Assembly: GCA_025330725.1 (NCBI GenBank) | Contig: JAIWND010000001.1 | Coordinates: 2,362,501 to 2,426,500 of the forward strand | DNA from: Chlamydoabsidia padenii | Taxonomy: Eukaryota > Mucoromycota > Mucoromycetes > Mucorales > Cunninghamellaceae | Length of the DNA: 64,000 bases | Direction: 5' to 3' | Part shown: in pieces, positions 26,236 through 36,341 of the stretch | Layout: the number at the start of each line of letters is the position of its first letter | Position numbering within the stretch: position 1 is the first letter of the stretch | The notes under the pieces: model-generated | What the model was told of the DNA's origin: nothing | The model's database searches: none | Seen by the model: only the letters and a program-made list of their open reading frames with translations | Made by a program: the position numbers and the translations under genes

Positions 26236-26680
26236 CAGTGTTTCCGGAATTACTTGCCGCACATTTTGAAATCGATGTCGCACCTGGAAAAAAGGAATGT
26301 CGCGTTTTCACCAAAAGGATGTCGGGATTTTCAAAATCATCCTGTCGCATTTTTTGATGCTGACTTGTCGTCTAGGGGATGTCGCAAAATACCTCGTTAC
26401 CTCGTTTTGTTACCGCGTTACCTCATTCTGTTACCTCGTTCTGTGATGGGTTCCTTTTATACATGCGGGAAGATTTCAAGCTCAGACTGTTTATTTGCAC
26501 TTCGCTTTGCCTCATTCTGTTACCTCGTTGCCTCGCTTTGTTACCTCGTTATCTCGCTTTGTTACCCCGTTACCTCGCTTTGTTACCCCGTTACCTCGTT
26601 TTGTTACCTCATTGACTTCTTCAACAAAATGAACATTAGCCGGGATCAAGCTATTTGCATGTTTTTTTATGAACCTTTCA
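26236..26680 (+). repeat. Left arm of the foldback element
   Basis: Inverted partner of 26819-27264. Its inner part carries 21 bp tandem units of the form CCTCGCTTTGTTACCCCGTTA (about four complete, several diverged). Confidence 0.88.
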
Positions 26681-26818
26681 ATGAAGAGAATATAATTAAG
26701 CTAAGGAAAAGAATTGACGATATGGAAGACCTGGAGATTTGTTATCAAAATGATCCAAAGCAGCCTGTTTTGGTCACTCGTCAAAAGATACTGGCTGATT
26801 CGAACGAATACCATCGTT

Positions 26819-27264
26819 TGAAAGGTTCATAAAAAAACATGCAAATAGCTTGATCCCGGCTAATGTTCATTTTTGTTGAAGAAGTCAATGAGGTAACAAA
26901 ACGAGGTAACGGGGTAACAAAGCGAGGTAACGGGGTAACAAAGCGAGATAACGAGGTAACAAAGCGAGGCAACGAGGTAACAGAATGAGGCAAAGCGAAG
27001 TGCAAATAAACAGTCTGAGCTTGAAATCTTCCCGCATGTATAAAAGGAACCAATCACAGAACGAGGTAACAGAATGAGGTAACGCGGTAACAAAACGAGG
27101 TAACGAGGTATTTTGCGACATCCCCTAGACGACAAGTCAGCATCAAAAAATGCGACAGGATGATTTTGAAAATCCCGACATCCTTTTGGTGAAAACGCGA
27201 CATCCCTTTTTTCCAGGTGCGACATCGATTTCAAAATGTGCGACAAGTAATTCCGGAAGCACTG
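26819..27264 (-). repeat. Right arm of the foldback element
   Basis: Inverted copy of the left arm, with differences such as GATTGG against GATGGG in the middle and one base near CCTGGAAAAAAG. Arm transcripts would pair into long double-stranded RNA. Confidence 0.88.
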
Positions 27265-27584
27265 TAAAAGTCATCCCAAGCTTGGACAGACTGACACAAG
27301 GGTCTTGGGGCTTGGATTTTGCGGTAACATATGTTGGAAATATACCATAGTATTCATATCGCCACTTTAATCATTAGCACCCGCTAACCATTGTGCGAGT
27401 AGAGCTCTTGCCAAATCTTAGTAGGGGAAAAATCAAGGGCATGCGGGGTTTGAAAACGAGGTGTGGTTTCAAGACTCGGTTGTTTGGTGTGCAATGGAAC
27501 TGGCGGAGGATTGGGAAGTTGGAGGTAATGTCTGGTTATTGGTTCCCTCTTCGTACTTTTCTTCTTCTTATAAATGAAAAATAA

Positions 27585-27770
27585 AAGTCATTACAAATCT
27601 GGGCAGACTGATACCAGGGTCTTGATGCTTGGCTTTTGCGGTAAACTATGTTGGAAATATGCCACAGTGTCCACATGACCACTTTAATCATTAGCATCCA
27701 TTAACAGTTGAGCGATTAGTGTTCTTCCAAAATTCAGCGCGCACTTTCCACACGCCTAGCATTTCACGAC
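27585..27770 (-). repeat. MITE copy c
   Basis: ACAAATCTGGGCAGACTGAT, CTTGGCTTTTGCGG, GTTGGAAATATGCCACAG, CACTTTAATCATTAGCAT and GTTCTTCCAAAATTC follow the family order on the minus strand; CGCCTAGCAT near 27760 marks its degraded end. It lies only about 170 bp from copy b. Confidence 0.65.
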
Positions 27771-30500
27771 AGTATACATTACCACACCTTTCCCCTTTGT
27801 GTCTTTCGCTCTCTCTCTCTTCATTATCTGTTTCCTTTTACCTTTGCCAAGCTTCAATTTTTCTATGAAGACTCGGTCATCATTTAAAATCATTCATTGA
27901 GTCAACTAAGTTATCCCAAAAACAAGCCCATTGAGCAATCTCAATGGTCACCAATCTGAAAACGTACACTTGAAGATCACCAATCCTCCAAGTTACTGAT
28001 TCATCGGCGATATAAAGATACCAAGGATGGCACTTGCACTAGTCTGCGCACCTTCGACAACAATCAAAGGGCAATTTATCTTTAAATTAACCAGTATAGC
28101 TATTAAATAAGTATAGCTCTCTTGATCACACCACTCAATGGTGAAAAAAGTAAGTAGCACAGAATGGTACATAATTTAGTCAAACGGTATTGGTTCTGCG
28201 CGGAACACTTCCCCTTCGAATGATGTACAGTGCATACAAAACTTTATTTTCTCCGGTCTTTCAAAAAAAAAAAAAAAAAAGCTTCTCATATACGACTTCA
28301 CTGGTGAGTGCTCTTTCCTCTTGCTAATCTAAGGACTCTTACACGGACTAGGACAAATCTTGTCGATTTCTTAACTGTTTCAATAAGTATGTCCTCCAAG
28401 CATCTAAAAATCCACTTTGACTCTTTTCGATTTCTACTCGATTTCAACCCCAGACGGCGTTTAAATTTGGAATGCTCTTCTTCGGAGGACACTGATTACT
28501 ATACCTGATTAAAATAAAGTTAAAGGTGTGTAGTTACGGTAACACAAATTTTCCGACCAAATGAAATTCAGGCAAATTCGGTCATCAATGAATATCCTCG
28601 GTCTTGTGCGGTCAGGCACAAAGAAGAGAATGTATGAACTGTACAGTATGTTTTTTTTTCTTGTAAGGAGGAATCTCATAATAAGAATACCGATTCGTTT
28701 TGATAAATACACAGGACTCAGGTCATACAGTACAAGCCGTCATTTTGTAATTCGTGATGAGGTTGTACAATTAATGCGTATGATATTCTCCTTCTTTGGA
28801 ATTGATCTTCAACATGCCCAAATATGTCTATTATATGTGCAAAGTTTTCCCGCGATTCAATTTTATATTGAAAGCACTCTGTGCATATATAGATTTCCAT
28901 TATAGATTGCTTGCTTAAAGTCTCGTGTAAATTAATTTTCACTAATCAAAGTGCTTTTACCTTAAATCAATACGCCTGGTCGAACGAGCTCGAACAACAT
29001 GCATAAACAATGGTACTATTTTGACAGGTTTCGTATACGTAGTTTTGCCCTTACGTTTTTGTCAAGCCGAATCAGTCTTGTCATACGATTCATTTCCTTA
29101 TCCACATATTAATCCGATTCCCATTACTTTCCGTGAAGTGTCAATGATTGAATTCAGCTACCCGGGGCAGTCATTTCTATCATTTGATTTGTCTCCTTTC
29201 AATAGCTACGTACAACGAAGTTGAAAAGAGAAAAAGATTGTTAGCAGCACTTTACAAAGAAAGACTGAGAACACGCGCCCTTGTAATATTGTAATACATA
29301 AAAATTATCTGATTAGTTAGAATTCAGAGAAATTCGATTGTTTGTTTGCTTTTGGGCCCTGCATGATCACTAACTTTTTTTTTCCATTACTACATTTGGG
29401 TAATCTGAGGTGGGCCCTTTTGTAGTCAATATTTTAAGAGAGCATTTGAAAGTAGAGTGTAACCCCATTTTCATGAGAGCGCGTGGTTTAATTCGTTTGT
29501 ATGTACAAGTCGTCGCTTTGTAACTTGTAAGCGAAATGTACAATAAATGAAAATGGGGGTCACCTTATTAAGGCTTGTCTTTTAATGCAGCCTAAGTCGG
29601 CCGAATCATGCATGCCTGAATCTGTAGGTTTTGAATGGTCAGAAGCTTATGCAATAAGGAAATTTACACCATTTTACTGTGTGCTTCTTTTTTCAAGAAC
29701 AATGATAAAAAACAGTTTTCAGAGATACTCTTGGGTTGACATAACGTTTATTAAAGTCGTTTTGTACTTTTATTTCTCTTTTTCTTCTTCTTCTTCTTTG
29801 CAATATCATAAAATGACTGTCAAGCATACTCAAAAGTCAGCTTGATTTGGAAAAATAGCGAGGGTTTTGGCTGAAATCAGTCTTGATTTTCGAAATGTCC
29901 ACTGAACAATGGACCCATCTATTCCCAACTTTAATTTCGTAATTCTTACCCGAATAAGAAAAGTCAGGGGACATGACTGTAGCAGCATGGATTATCGACT
30001 TGGACCAAGGCTAATAATGTGTGAAGATATGATGGTGCTGATTATTTGATACGTGTTGTTTGACCAGATGGAAACCTAACGATTGCAGATGTATTTCCGG
30101 TCCTGAACGATTAGTATTTTTTTTTTCTGTTTGCTACTGAGTTTGGTCATTTGACGCAAACTCTTTTGCTATCCCCGGTACTGCAAGATAATATCCCGAA
30201 ATGTGCGGAATACGTCTTTTGTCCGTCAAGTGGTATTTGGTCGAGATACGCGTATCTGTGGAACCAGGACTTTGTACAACGCATAATAAAGAGTGAGTAA
30301 GAACATATTATTGCGCGCAAATTTATAAGCGTGCGGCACAAGTAAACCCTTCATTGATATAAATACAAGTCTTTCAAGGGAGCTTTTTCTTTTTTCTTCA
30401 TTCTACTTGACCAACTCTAATCAAGGTAAAAAGATCAAGAACACTTAATCCAGGAAAACTTGACACTGATCTCTCCCCCTTCTACCTTCTTTTCATAGAA
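27771..30500. other. Gene-poor repeat-derived stretch
   Basis: No open frame shows convincing protein composition or splice structure. A T-rich segment at about 29735-29790 is similar to the 3' flank of the secreted-protein gene (31149-31200). GCGGGGTTTGAAA at 27443-27455, just upstream, matches the promoter element without a downstream gene. Confidence 0.45.
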
Positions 30501-31139
30501 ATGCGTGTACTTTCTCTCTTTAGTATCATTTACTTTTTGGGCTCTGTGTTTGCCTCACCTTTGGCAGAAAGAGCGACAGTTCAAGTTAACGGTAACAGAG
30601 TGGCTGTGGTTACCGGTCTTATTATGAACCAACATTTGACTCAATGTTTCTATAACTCTGGTGTTGAAATTGCCAAGGCTTATGCAGGTGCTATCGCAGA
30701 TCAATGGAACAACTACCAAAATGCAAACCATGGTACTAACTGGGTCTCCGGAATTGAAGCACAATGGTCCACAAGCGATGTTACAAATCTTTACTGTTCA
30801 ACCTTCGATGCTGTCTTTATCTTTGGCACTACTTATAGCGCCAGAGTCTTTGCCACCTGGGTCCAAAATTTGATGGGTAATACCAAGCGCGATGAACTTG
30901 CTTCCACTTCATTCAATATTGGACATCTCAAGCCTGATGTGTATATCTCTGGTGTGGATCTTCCTGAAGATCATCATTACTTTGGTACTAACAAAACGAT
31001 GATAACTGTCAAGAAAGGTCTGGGTAAACGTACCTGGGGCTCTTGCTCAAACAACAAGTGTGGATTCAGCTTCACTAATGATCAAACCGGTATTTGTCGG
31101 GATATGACTTTCCCTGTTGGCCATCAATATACATGCTAG
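30501..31139 (+). CDS. Small secreted protein with candidate Kex2-processed Cys-rich tail
   Basis: An intronless 212 aa protein with a clear signal peptide (residues 1-20, LFSIIYFLGSVFASPLA). The first 170 residues have two Cys (49, 99) and no family I recognise. Dibasic Kex2-type sites occur at KR 129-130 and GKR 175-177. Cleavage at the latter would free a 35-residue C-terminal peptide with four cysteines (182, 187, 199, 212), enough for two disulfides. A TATAAATA-like box lies at about 30358-30364 and AATAAAG at about 31169. It stands alone in a transposon-rich island, a common setting for fungal effector or antimicrobial genes. Function is unknown; naming it a toxin or effector would be speculation. 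Confidence 0.75.
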   Translation: MRVLSLFSIIYFLGSVFASPLAERATVQVNGNRVAVVTGLIMNQHLTQCFYNSGVEIAKAYAGAIADQWNNYQNANHGTNWVSGIEAQWSTSDVTNLYCSTFDAVFIFGTTYSARVFATWVQNLMGNTKRDELASTSFNIGHLKPDVYISGVDLPEDHHYFGTNKTMITVKKGLGKRTWGSCSNNKCGFSFTNDQTGICRDMTFPVGHQYTC

Positions 31140-31447
31140 AATACTTTTTGATTGACATAATTTTATAATAAAGCCATTTTGTACTTTTATTTCTCTTTGC
31201 ATTCTTACTAAGCGCGCGTAGATAAACCTCAAATGTCAAATTGATTGAAAAACACAATGGTAGTGTTGATTAGGCACAGGTCGGCTTTCCGGTAGCTTCA
31301 CCGAACAATAAAGTCTTTATGGGACACACATCTTCAGTTTCGACAAAGAGGGAAGGTAGTGATCAAAAACCAAATTGAAAATGTACATGCCATGTAGTCA
31401 TATTTCTTGTTACTGAGATAATGTGGCCATAATAAATCTGTAGGGAA
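31140..31447. other. 3' flank of the secreted-protein gene
   Basis: Contains the polyadenylation region (AATAAAG near 31169) and a stretch resembling 29735-29900. No gene. Confidence 0.4.
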
Positions 31448-31605
31448 TTGCTAGGCGCACGAAGTTTTGGAAGAGCACTACTCGCTCACTTGTCAACGGC
31501 TGCTAATGATTAAAGTGACAATGTGAATACTATGGCATATTTCCAATATACGTTACCGCAAAATCCAAGCCCCAAGACCCTTGTGTCAGTCTGTCCTTTG
31601 CGACA

Positions 31606-32211
31606 TAGTTTTTTTTTTTTTGTATAGAGCATTTATTTATTTAAATCACGCGTCATAATGAGAGGCGGAATTTGAAACTGAAAGATCTATGGATATGATG
31701 TAACTAAACTAGTAATGGTCTATAGTGTGTGTCTAACTTTGCCACTATGTTGTTGATGATGGAGGTTGCATCAAACGATGTGCCTTGGATCTTCCAGAGC
31801 TAATGGTGAGTCCAGATTTTGCTGATGGTATAGCCACGGGTGATCAAGAGGTTAGGATGCTGTTTGATGAGAGTGTGAGGACGTAGGTGAAGAAGAAATT
31901 CGGCTGGGTCGACTTGATGAGAGAAGGCATCGATGGATTGGTTATTCAGGACTTGATTCCATACTGTTTTCTTGCTAGGACAGGCATAAAGAAAGTGGGA
32001 GACATCTTCCGGTTGGTTGCATAATGTGCACATGGACGACTGAGGAGGGTGATATTTAGCGAGGAGATGTTGAAGAGGAATCTTGCCAATAAGAGCCTTG
32101 TACCAGATAGTTCGACCGTGCGGGGGCATTTTTGAGTTCCGAAAACTTTTGATTGCATCGAGAGGATATATATATGGTGGCAATCCACCGCTTATGACTT
32201 GGTACCGATAC
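31606..32211 (-). mobile_element. 5'-truncated LINE fragment
   Basis: An antisense non-LTR retrotransposon end. Its poly(A) tail appears as a 13-base T run at 31609-31621. It is flanked by direct repeats TTGCGACA at 31598-31605 and 32212-32219, a likely target-site duplication. Inside, on the minus strand, is the RT zinc-binding tail described next. Confidence 0.66.
31800..32201 (-). pseudogene. LINE reverse transcriptase C-terminus (zf-RVT)
   Basis: The minus strand reads WYKALIGKIPLQHLLAKYHP, then CTLCNQPEDVSHFLYACPSK KTVW. The CxxC...HxxxxC arrangement with upstream IWxxLxxxKIPxxxxL is the zf-RVT domain at the end of LINE ORF2 proteins. Only this end remains; the polymerase and endonuclease parts are missing. 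Confidence 0.78.
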
Positions 32212-32295
32212 TTGCGACAAAGATTATTTTATTTTTTCTTGACGAAAGGAACCCATTTCCAAACGCCGAACACCAAAATTCCGTGCGCCTGGCAA

Positions 32296-32532
32296 ATCCC
32301 ATTTTTATAAAGGTAGCTACAAGGCCAAGGCGTCGCTTTTGCTCCATTAAATGAGACATTTTATGGCCACCCACAGTTGTCCACTTGAATTTCCCACCCC
32401 ACTTAAATTAACTTCATACTGTTTAAGACAAAGGAATGTTTTTCAATAAAGCCAATGTTTTATTGATATAAAAGAGGCAGTGGTTTGAATAGATGCTATG
32501 TAGTTAAATATGTGTATGGGGAGGGGACTATA
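32296..32532. other. 3' flank of casein kinase gene
   Basis: Includes a 35 bp segment near 32370-32404 (CCCACAGTTGTCCACTTGAA...) similar to one at 11758-11792. No gene. Confidence 0.4.
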
Positions 32533-34009
32533 TTAAAAGATGGACAGGAGACAACAGCATGAAGAATCCTTCTTGTGTAATGATTCGTCTAGTTGGGAAG
32601 CATCCAAGACAATATTGTTATTGATCCGCTGATAAGATTGAGGCTGATTGATGGCAATATATTGATACTTGTCATTCGAGTGCCTTCCATTCTGTTTCAA
32701 TGCACTCATGATGCCATAACTTTTCTGTGGTTGATACTAAAAGATGCATGATCATAATAATTTGAGTTTAACTTTTTCCCATCCTCTTTTTTTTGTTGTT
32801 GTTTCACTTACTTGCCATCCTCTGCCTTCGTTTAGCACATTCCAATCATAAACACCATCATTGACTTGATCCAAATCAGTCAATACTTTGGTAAAAAGAC
32901 CACGTAAAAAGTCATAATCCGGAGTTTCTTCGAATCCAAGACGGCGGGCATATTGAAGATAGGTGGCAAATTCTTCAGGGAAGCCATGACATAAATCGTT
33001 GATGACCGTGGTTTGTTTCTTTTCACCAATACGTTGATACTTTTGTTTATTGGTTTCCGCCGTGAGTCCTTGCCATGGTAGAGATCCTCGTAAAAAGTAC
33101 ATAAAAACATGACCCAATGCTTCCAAATCATCCCGGCGTGATTGTTCTATTTTGTTTATAAAAAAGCCTAGTCATAGTATAATTCAATTCTATGTTTAAG
33201 TTTTACCTCGACCAAGATGAGTGTTGATACTCATATATCTTGCTGTCCCTGATAATGATTTTCGTTCACGGTAAGGAATGTGCTGTTTTGTTTTTGGATC
33301 CCTGTATTGCTTGGCCATTCCAAAATCGATCATAAATATCATGTTTGCTTGTTTCGTCCCAGGTCGCCCAATCAAAAAGTTATCCGGCTTGATATCCCTT
33401 TTAAGAAGAAAAAAGTGAGTGATCTCTATTGTTCCCCTCGTTTCGTTCCTTTACCTATAAATTAGATTCTTTTCATGGACCTTTTCGACCAGGGTTACCT
33501 ATATAACAAAAGAGTGATTGGGAATAATGGTGATGATGATAATGGTTTTTAAATTACCATATGTTTTGCCAACATAGCCACGGTTTTGATAGTAAAGGTA
33601 CGAGAGCATATATCAAACAAATCTTCCAAAGAAGGACCCAACATATCCAAGACCAATATATTGTGTAAACCTTCTTGTCCAAAGTAAAATGTTTGTGGTA
33701 TGCCTTGTACCCCTGAGAGGATCTTGTAGGTTCGATATTCATCACGTAGCTGAGGAGCATCCGATTTGCGTGGTTCAAACTTTATGGCTACAGGGTGATT
33801 GTTAAGTAGGTTGGTACCTATACAAAAAACAGTAGTTTGTTGTTGTTTTTCACACGCAGAATGGGGTCTATTTTTTTTTACCTACCTTCATAGATAATAC
33901 CAAAACTACCTTCACCTATTTTCTTTCCAATCTTAAAGTGGACACCAACTATACTGGGAGTGTTGATGGCGATGGATGAGGTTCGTGGTGATCTTCTTTG
34001 TGTGGCCAT
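32533..34009 (-). CDS. Casein kinase I (CK1 family)
   Basis: Starts [20 protein letters not shown] at 34009 and has about seven exons. The kinase domain begins [22 protein letters not shown] (glycine loop), with PVAIKFE (catalytic Lys), [27 protein letters not shown] (HRD equivalent), IDFGMAKQY (DFG), and the CK1-specific [44 protein letters not shown]. The last exon (coding from about 32735 down to 32533) ends [13 protein letters not shown]-terminal cysteine cluster like this is where fungal Yck-type kinases are palmitoylated for plasma-membrane attachment, although the hydrophobic ending is unlike the usual final CC. The linker between kinase and tail is short for a Yck protein. Confidence 0.9.
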
Positions 34010-34625
34010 GGATGTACGTATGATTCTTTTCGATGAGGTAGAGTGAGTTGTTTATTTATTTCAAGTAAAGTAGTACTATTGTATTTTTGAGTATAGAAAT
34101 TTAAAAAGTAGACATACACTGGTCAAAAAAGGAATAAAGATGAAACTGGAAAAAGAGGAAGAGGGCACACTCTGTGACAATGCAGTTAAAAAAGGACTAA
34201 CATTTCTTTTCTTAATGGTACATATAATATTGACATCATGTACGACATAGGGGCACTCATGTGTTTCGACGCACTGGATTCAACTCTTTTTTTTGGGGGG
34301 GGGGAATCGAAATGGTATACCTTTTTGTCAAGAACAAAAAGTCGAGTCGTCTTTACAGTCAGAAAAGGTATCGAGTGAAATAGGTTGGCTAGCAATATTA
34401 AATACAATGGTAGGCACACAAGAGCAACCCACTACTAAATATCTTCACGTTGCTTCTTATAATAGCTTGAGTCATGTCGACCCTGAAAAGCATGAATGGG
34501 TAAACTTAAATTTCACATCCCGCTTACCGGTGGCGGGTTTTGAAATAAAACTCGGTCCTGTAAAGCAAAAACTGAACTCTTTCTTTTTCTTCCTCACCTT
34601 TCAATCTTTTATCGTAGCATAAAAA
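34010..34625. other. Divergent CK1-ITPK1 intergenic region
   Basis: Carries the inverted pair of promoter elements (34511-34545), a purine/G run near 34294-34303 and TTTATTTATTTC near the CK1 start. No additional gene is supported. Confidence 0.45.
34511..34545 (+). promoter_or_regulatory. Inverted pair of promoter elements before ITPK1
   Basis: TTTCACATCCCGC (34511-34523) faces GCGGGTTTTGAAA (34533-34545) with 9 bp between them, 81 bp before the ITPK1 ATG at 34626. This is the clearest evidence that the unit works as one recognisable site, since both arms keep the same 13-base length. Confidence 0.6.
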
Positions 34626-36079
34626 ATGCCACAATGGAACGTCGGCTTGTTATTCACAAAAAAGAAGATTGAACGATCTGGATTTATTGGGATAGAATAC
34701 TATGCACGGTAAGTCATAAACAAAGATAACACAGAAGACTGACTGACTGACTGATCGTTTTTTTATATGGGGATGAATAGACAACACGATATAAATGTCA
34801 TTCTACTGGATATCTCACACCCAATAGAAAGTCAAGGCTCTGTAGATGTCATTGTACACAAGATGACTGATGTCGTGGGTAAAATGAATCGAGGTGATGC
34901 ACAAGCTCGAATCGACTACAACCGTTTTATGGCAAGTAATCTCTTTCCTTTGCACTCACCTGACACTCATTCTCTTTTCTTTTTTTTTTTAGACCTATTG
35001 TCGAGATCATCCCAATGTGATTATATTAGACCAATGGGAACATGTTGAAAAAGTACTGGATCGGGTTGATCTCTTTCACCATCTTACTCCTTGCGTTGAC
35101 AGAAAAGGTAAATAAATAGATATAGATATAGATATATACTGACACTTTACTCACCAAACCTCCTAGATCCTTTATTCAAAATACCGCCCTATTATCCATT
35201 GGATTCTATTAAATCTATCACTCAATTGACTAGCGATGTGTCATTCCCGGTAACTATCTTCATTCTATCTATTATCCTAATAATTAACCTTTTCTTTTTT
35301 TGTACTGGTGTAGGTTATATGTAAACGACGATCTGCTTGCTCATCCACTGAAGCTCATCGAATGACACTGATACCTTCTCGACAACACTTGACCAACATG
35401 AATAATTATGACGACTCTGAAGCTTTGGTGGTACAGAAATTCATTCAGCATGACGGTGTGATCATCAAGGTATATGTGATCGATCGTCAAATCTATGTAT
35501 CCACTCGACCTTCTTTTATGAACTTGACAAAAGAAACAGGTATTAAAAAAAAACAAGACTCGATGACATTCAGACCTTTTTCTAACTCTTTATTTCTGAT
35601 AGATATGGTTTATTTTGACAGCCAAAAGTTACCTAAACAGTTTGGTGCCACCATCGAAACTGATTTACGACACTACATCTCTGACACCATGGTGAAACAA
35701 GACATTCTGAATCATGAAAAGTTGCGACAAATAGGTGCCTCATTACAAGGACAATTGGTAAAGAGGACAATACTTTTGATTCTATAGGACGGTATTCTAA
35801 CGGGATTATTTTATATTTGATGTTAGGGTTTGACGTTTTTTGGATTCGATGTACTCCTGGAAACAGGAACCAATGATTACTACATAGTGGATGTCAATTA
35901 CTTTCCTAGTAAGTAGTTTCCTTCTCCTTCTCTTAGTAGTAAAATGGTCATTTTACTAACCAAATTCATGTTTTATAGGCTTTAAAAATGTTCCCCACTT
36001 CCAATCCATGTTTATTAGTATCCTTCAAAAGAAGTTATCGGCGGTACAACACGCTCCTTCCACTCTCACCACCATTTAG
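34626..36079 (+). CDS. ITPK1: Inositol-tetrakisphosphate 1-kinase-like
   Basis: About eight exons. The start MPQWNVGLLFTKKKIERSGF resembles ITPK1 N-termini (...VGYCFTKKK). Later blocks are HPNVIILDQWEHVEKVLDRV (family: DPLxxVxxLxDR), VICKRRSACSSTEAHRMTLIPS, FIQHDGVIIKVYVIDRQIYVSTRPS and [33 protein letters not shown]. The FGxDV...DxNxFP segment holds the Mg2+-binding Asp/Asn of the ATP-grasp fold, and the order of blocks fits the family throughout. These enzymes phosphorylate inositol tris/tetrakisphosphates, feeding InsP6 synthesis. The gene is divergent from CK1. Confidence 0.88.
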
Positions 36080-36341
36080 ACTAGAATACGTAGAATAGAT
36101 GTTGTTTAACACATGTACTTTTAATAAAATACCAAGATTCCATCCATATTATGTAAAACTGATATTTTATTGGTCAAAGATTTTATGTATATTGTTATAC
36201 CCAACTATACTAATGATTCTATATCTACACTTTGTTCCTGTCAACCCCATAAGGAGTTGGTCCGCCACCACCCAATCATAACCCACATAGTCAATCAAGA
36301 TGCTTTACTTCAGATAAAAAAGAATCCCCCTATTCTAATTA

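Larger units (their letters stand above)
26236..27264. mobile_element. Tc1/mariner-like foldback element, 1029 bp
   Basis: Flanked on both sides by TA and bounded by CAGTGTTTCCGGAATTACTT and its inverse ending GGAAGCACTG. Two inverted arms, 26236-26680 and 26819-27264, are near-identical over about 445 bp with a few point differences. They enclose a 138 bp unique centre. The TA target and CAGTG ends fit the Tc1/mariner superfamily. No transposase is present, so it is non-autonomous. Confidence 0.85.
26176..27420 (-). mobile_element. MITE copy b, split by a Tc1-like foldback element
   Basis: Starts TGCTAGGCACACGGAATTTTGG, runs GTTCGGCGTTTGAAA to GGACAGG, is interrupted at TA, and resumes AAAGTCATCCCAAGCTTGG through CCGC-type core to GAGTAGAGCTCTTGCC. 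In copy a the two sides are adjacent. So the host element is older than the nested insertion. The right terminus is degraded. Confidence 0.7.
31448..32295 (+). mobile_element. MITE copy d, split by a LINE fragment
   Basis: Left end TTGCTAGGCGCACGAAGTTTTGG at 31448 and right end CCGTGCGCCTGGCAA at 32281-32295 are inverted termini of one element. The core runs to CTGTCCTTTGCGACA, is interrupted from 31606 to 32211, and resumes with CTTGACGAAAGGAACCC and CCAAACGCCGAACACC. It is the copy with the best-preserved pair of ends. Confidence 0.68.

Noticed and set aside
26254..26832. 192-codon open frame with LLPRY/CYLV repeats, and its mirror on the minus strand
   Set aside because: Both are translations of the foldback element's 21-bp tandem repeats and arms; the symmetry on two strands explains them.
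29585..29845. 86-codon open frame
   Set aside because: Low complexity and similar to a 3' flank of a neighbouring gene rather than coding.
32533..34009. CK1-delta/Hrr25 assignment
   Set aside because: The C-terminal cysteine cluster fits membrane Yck types better, but the tail is atypical, so no symbol was given.
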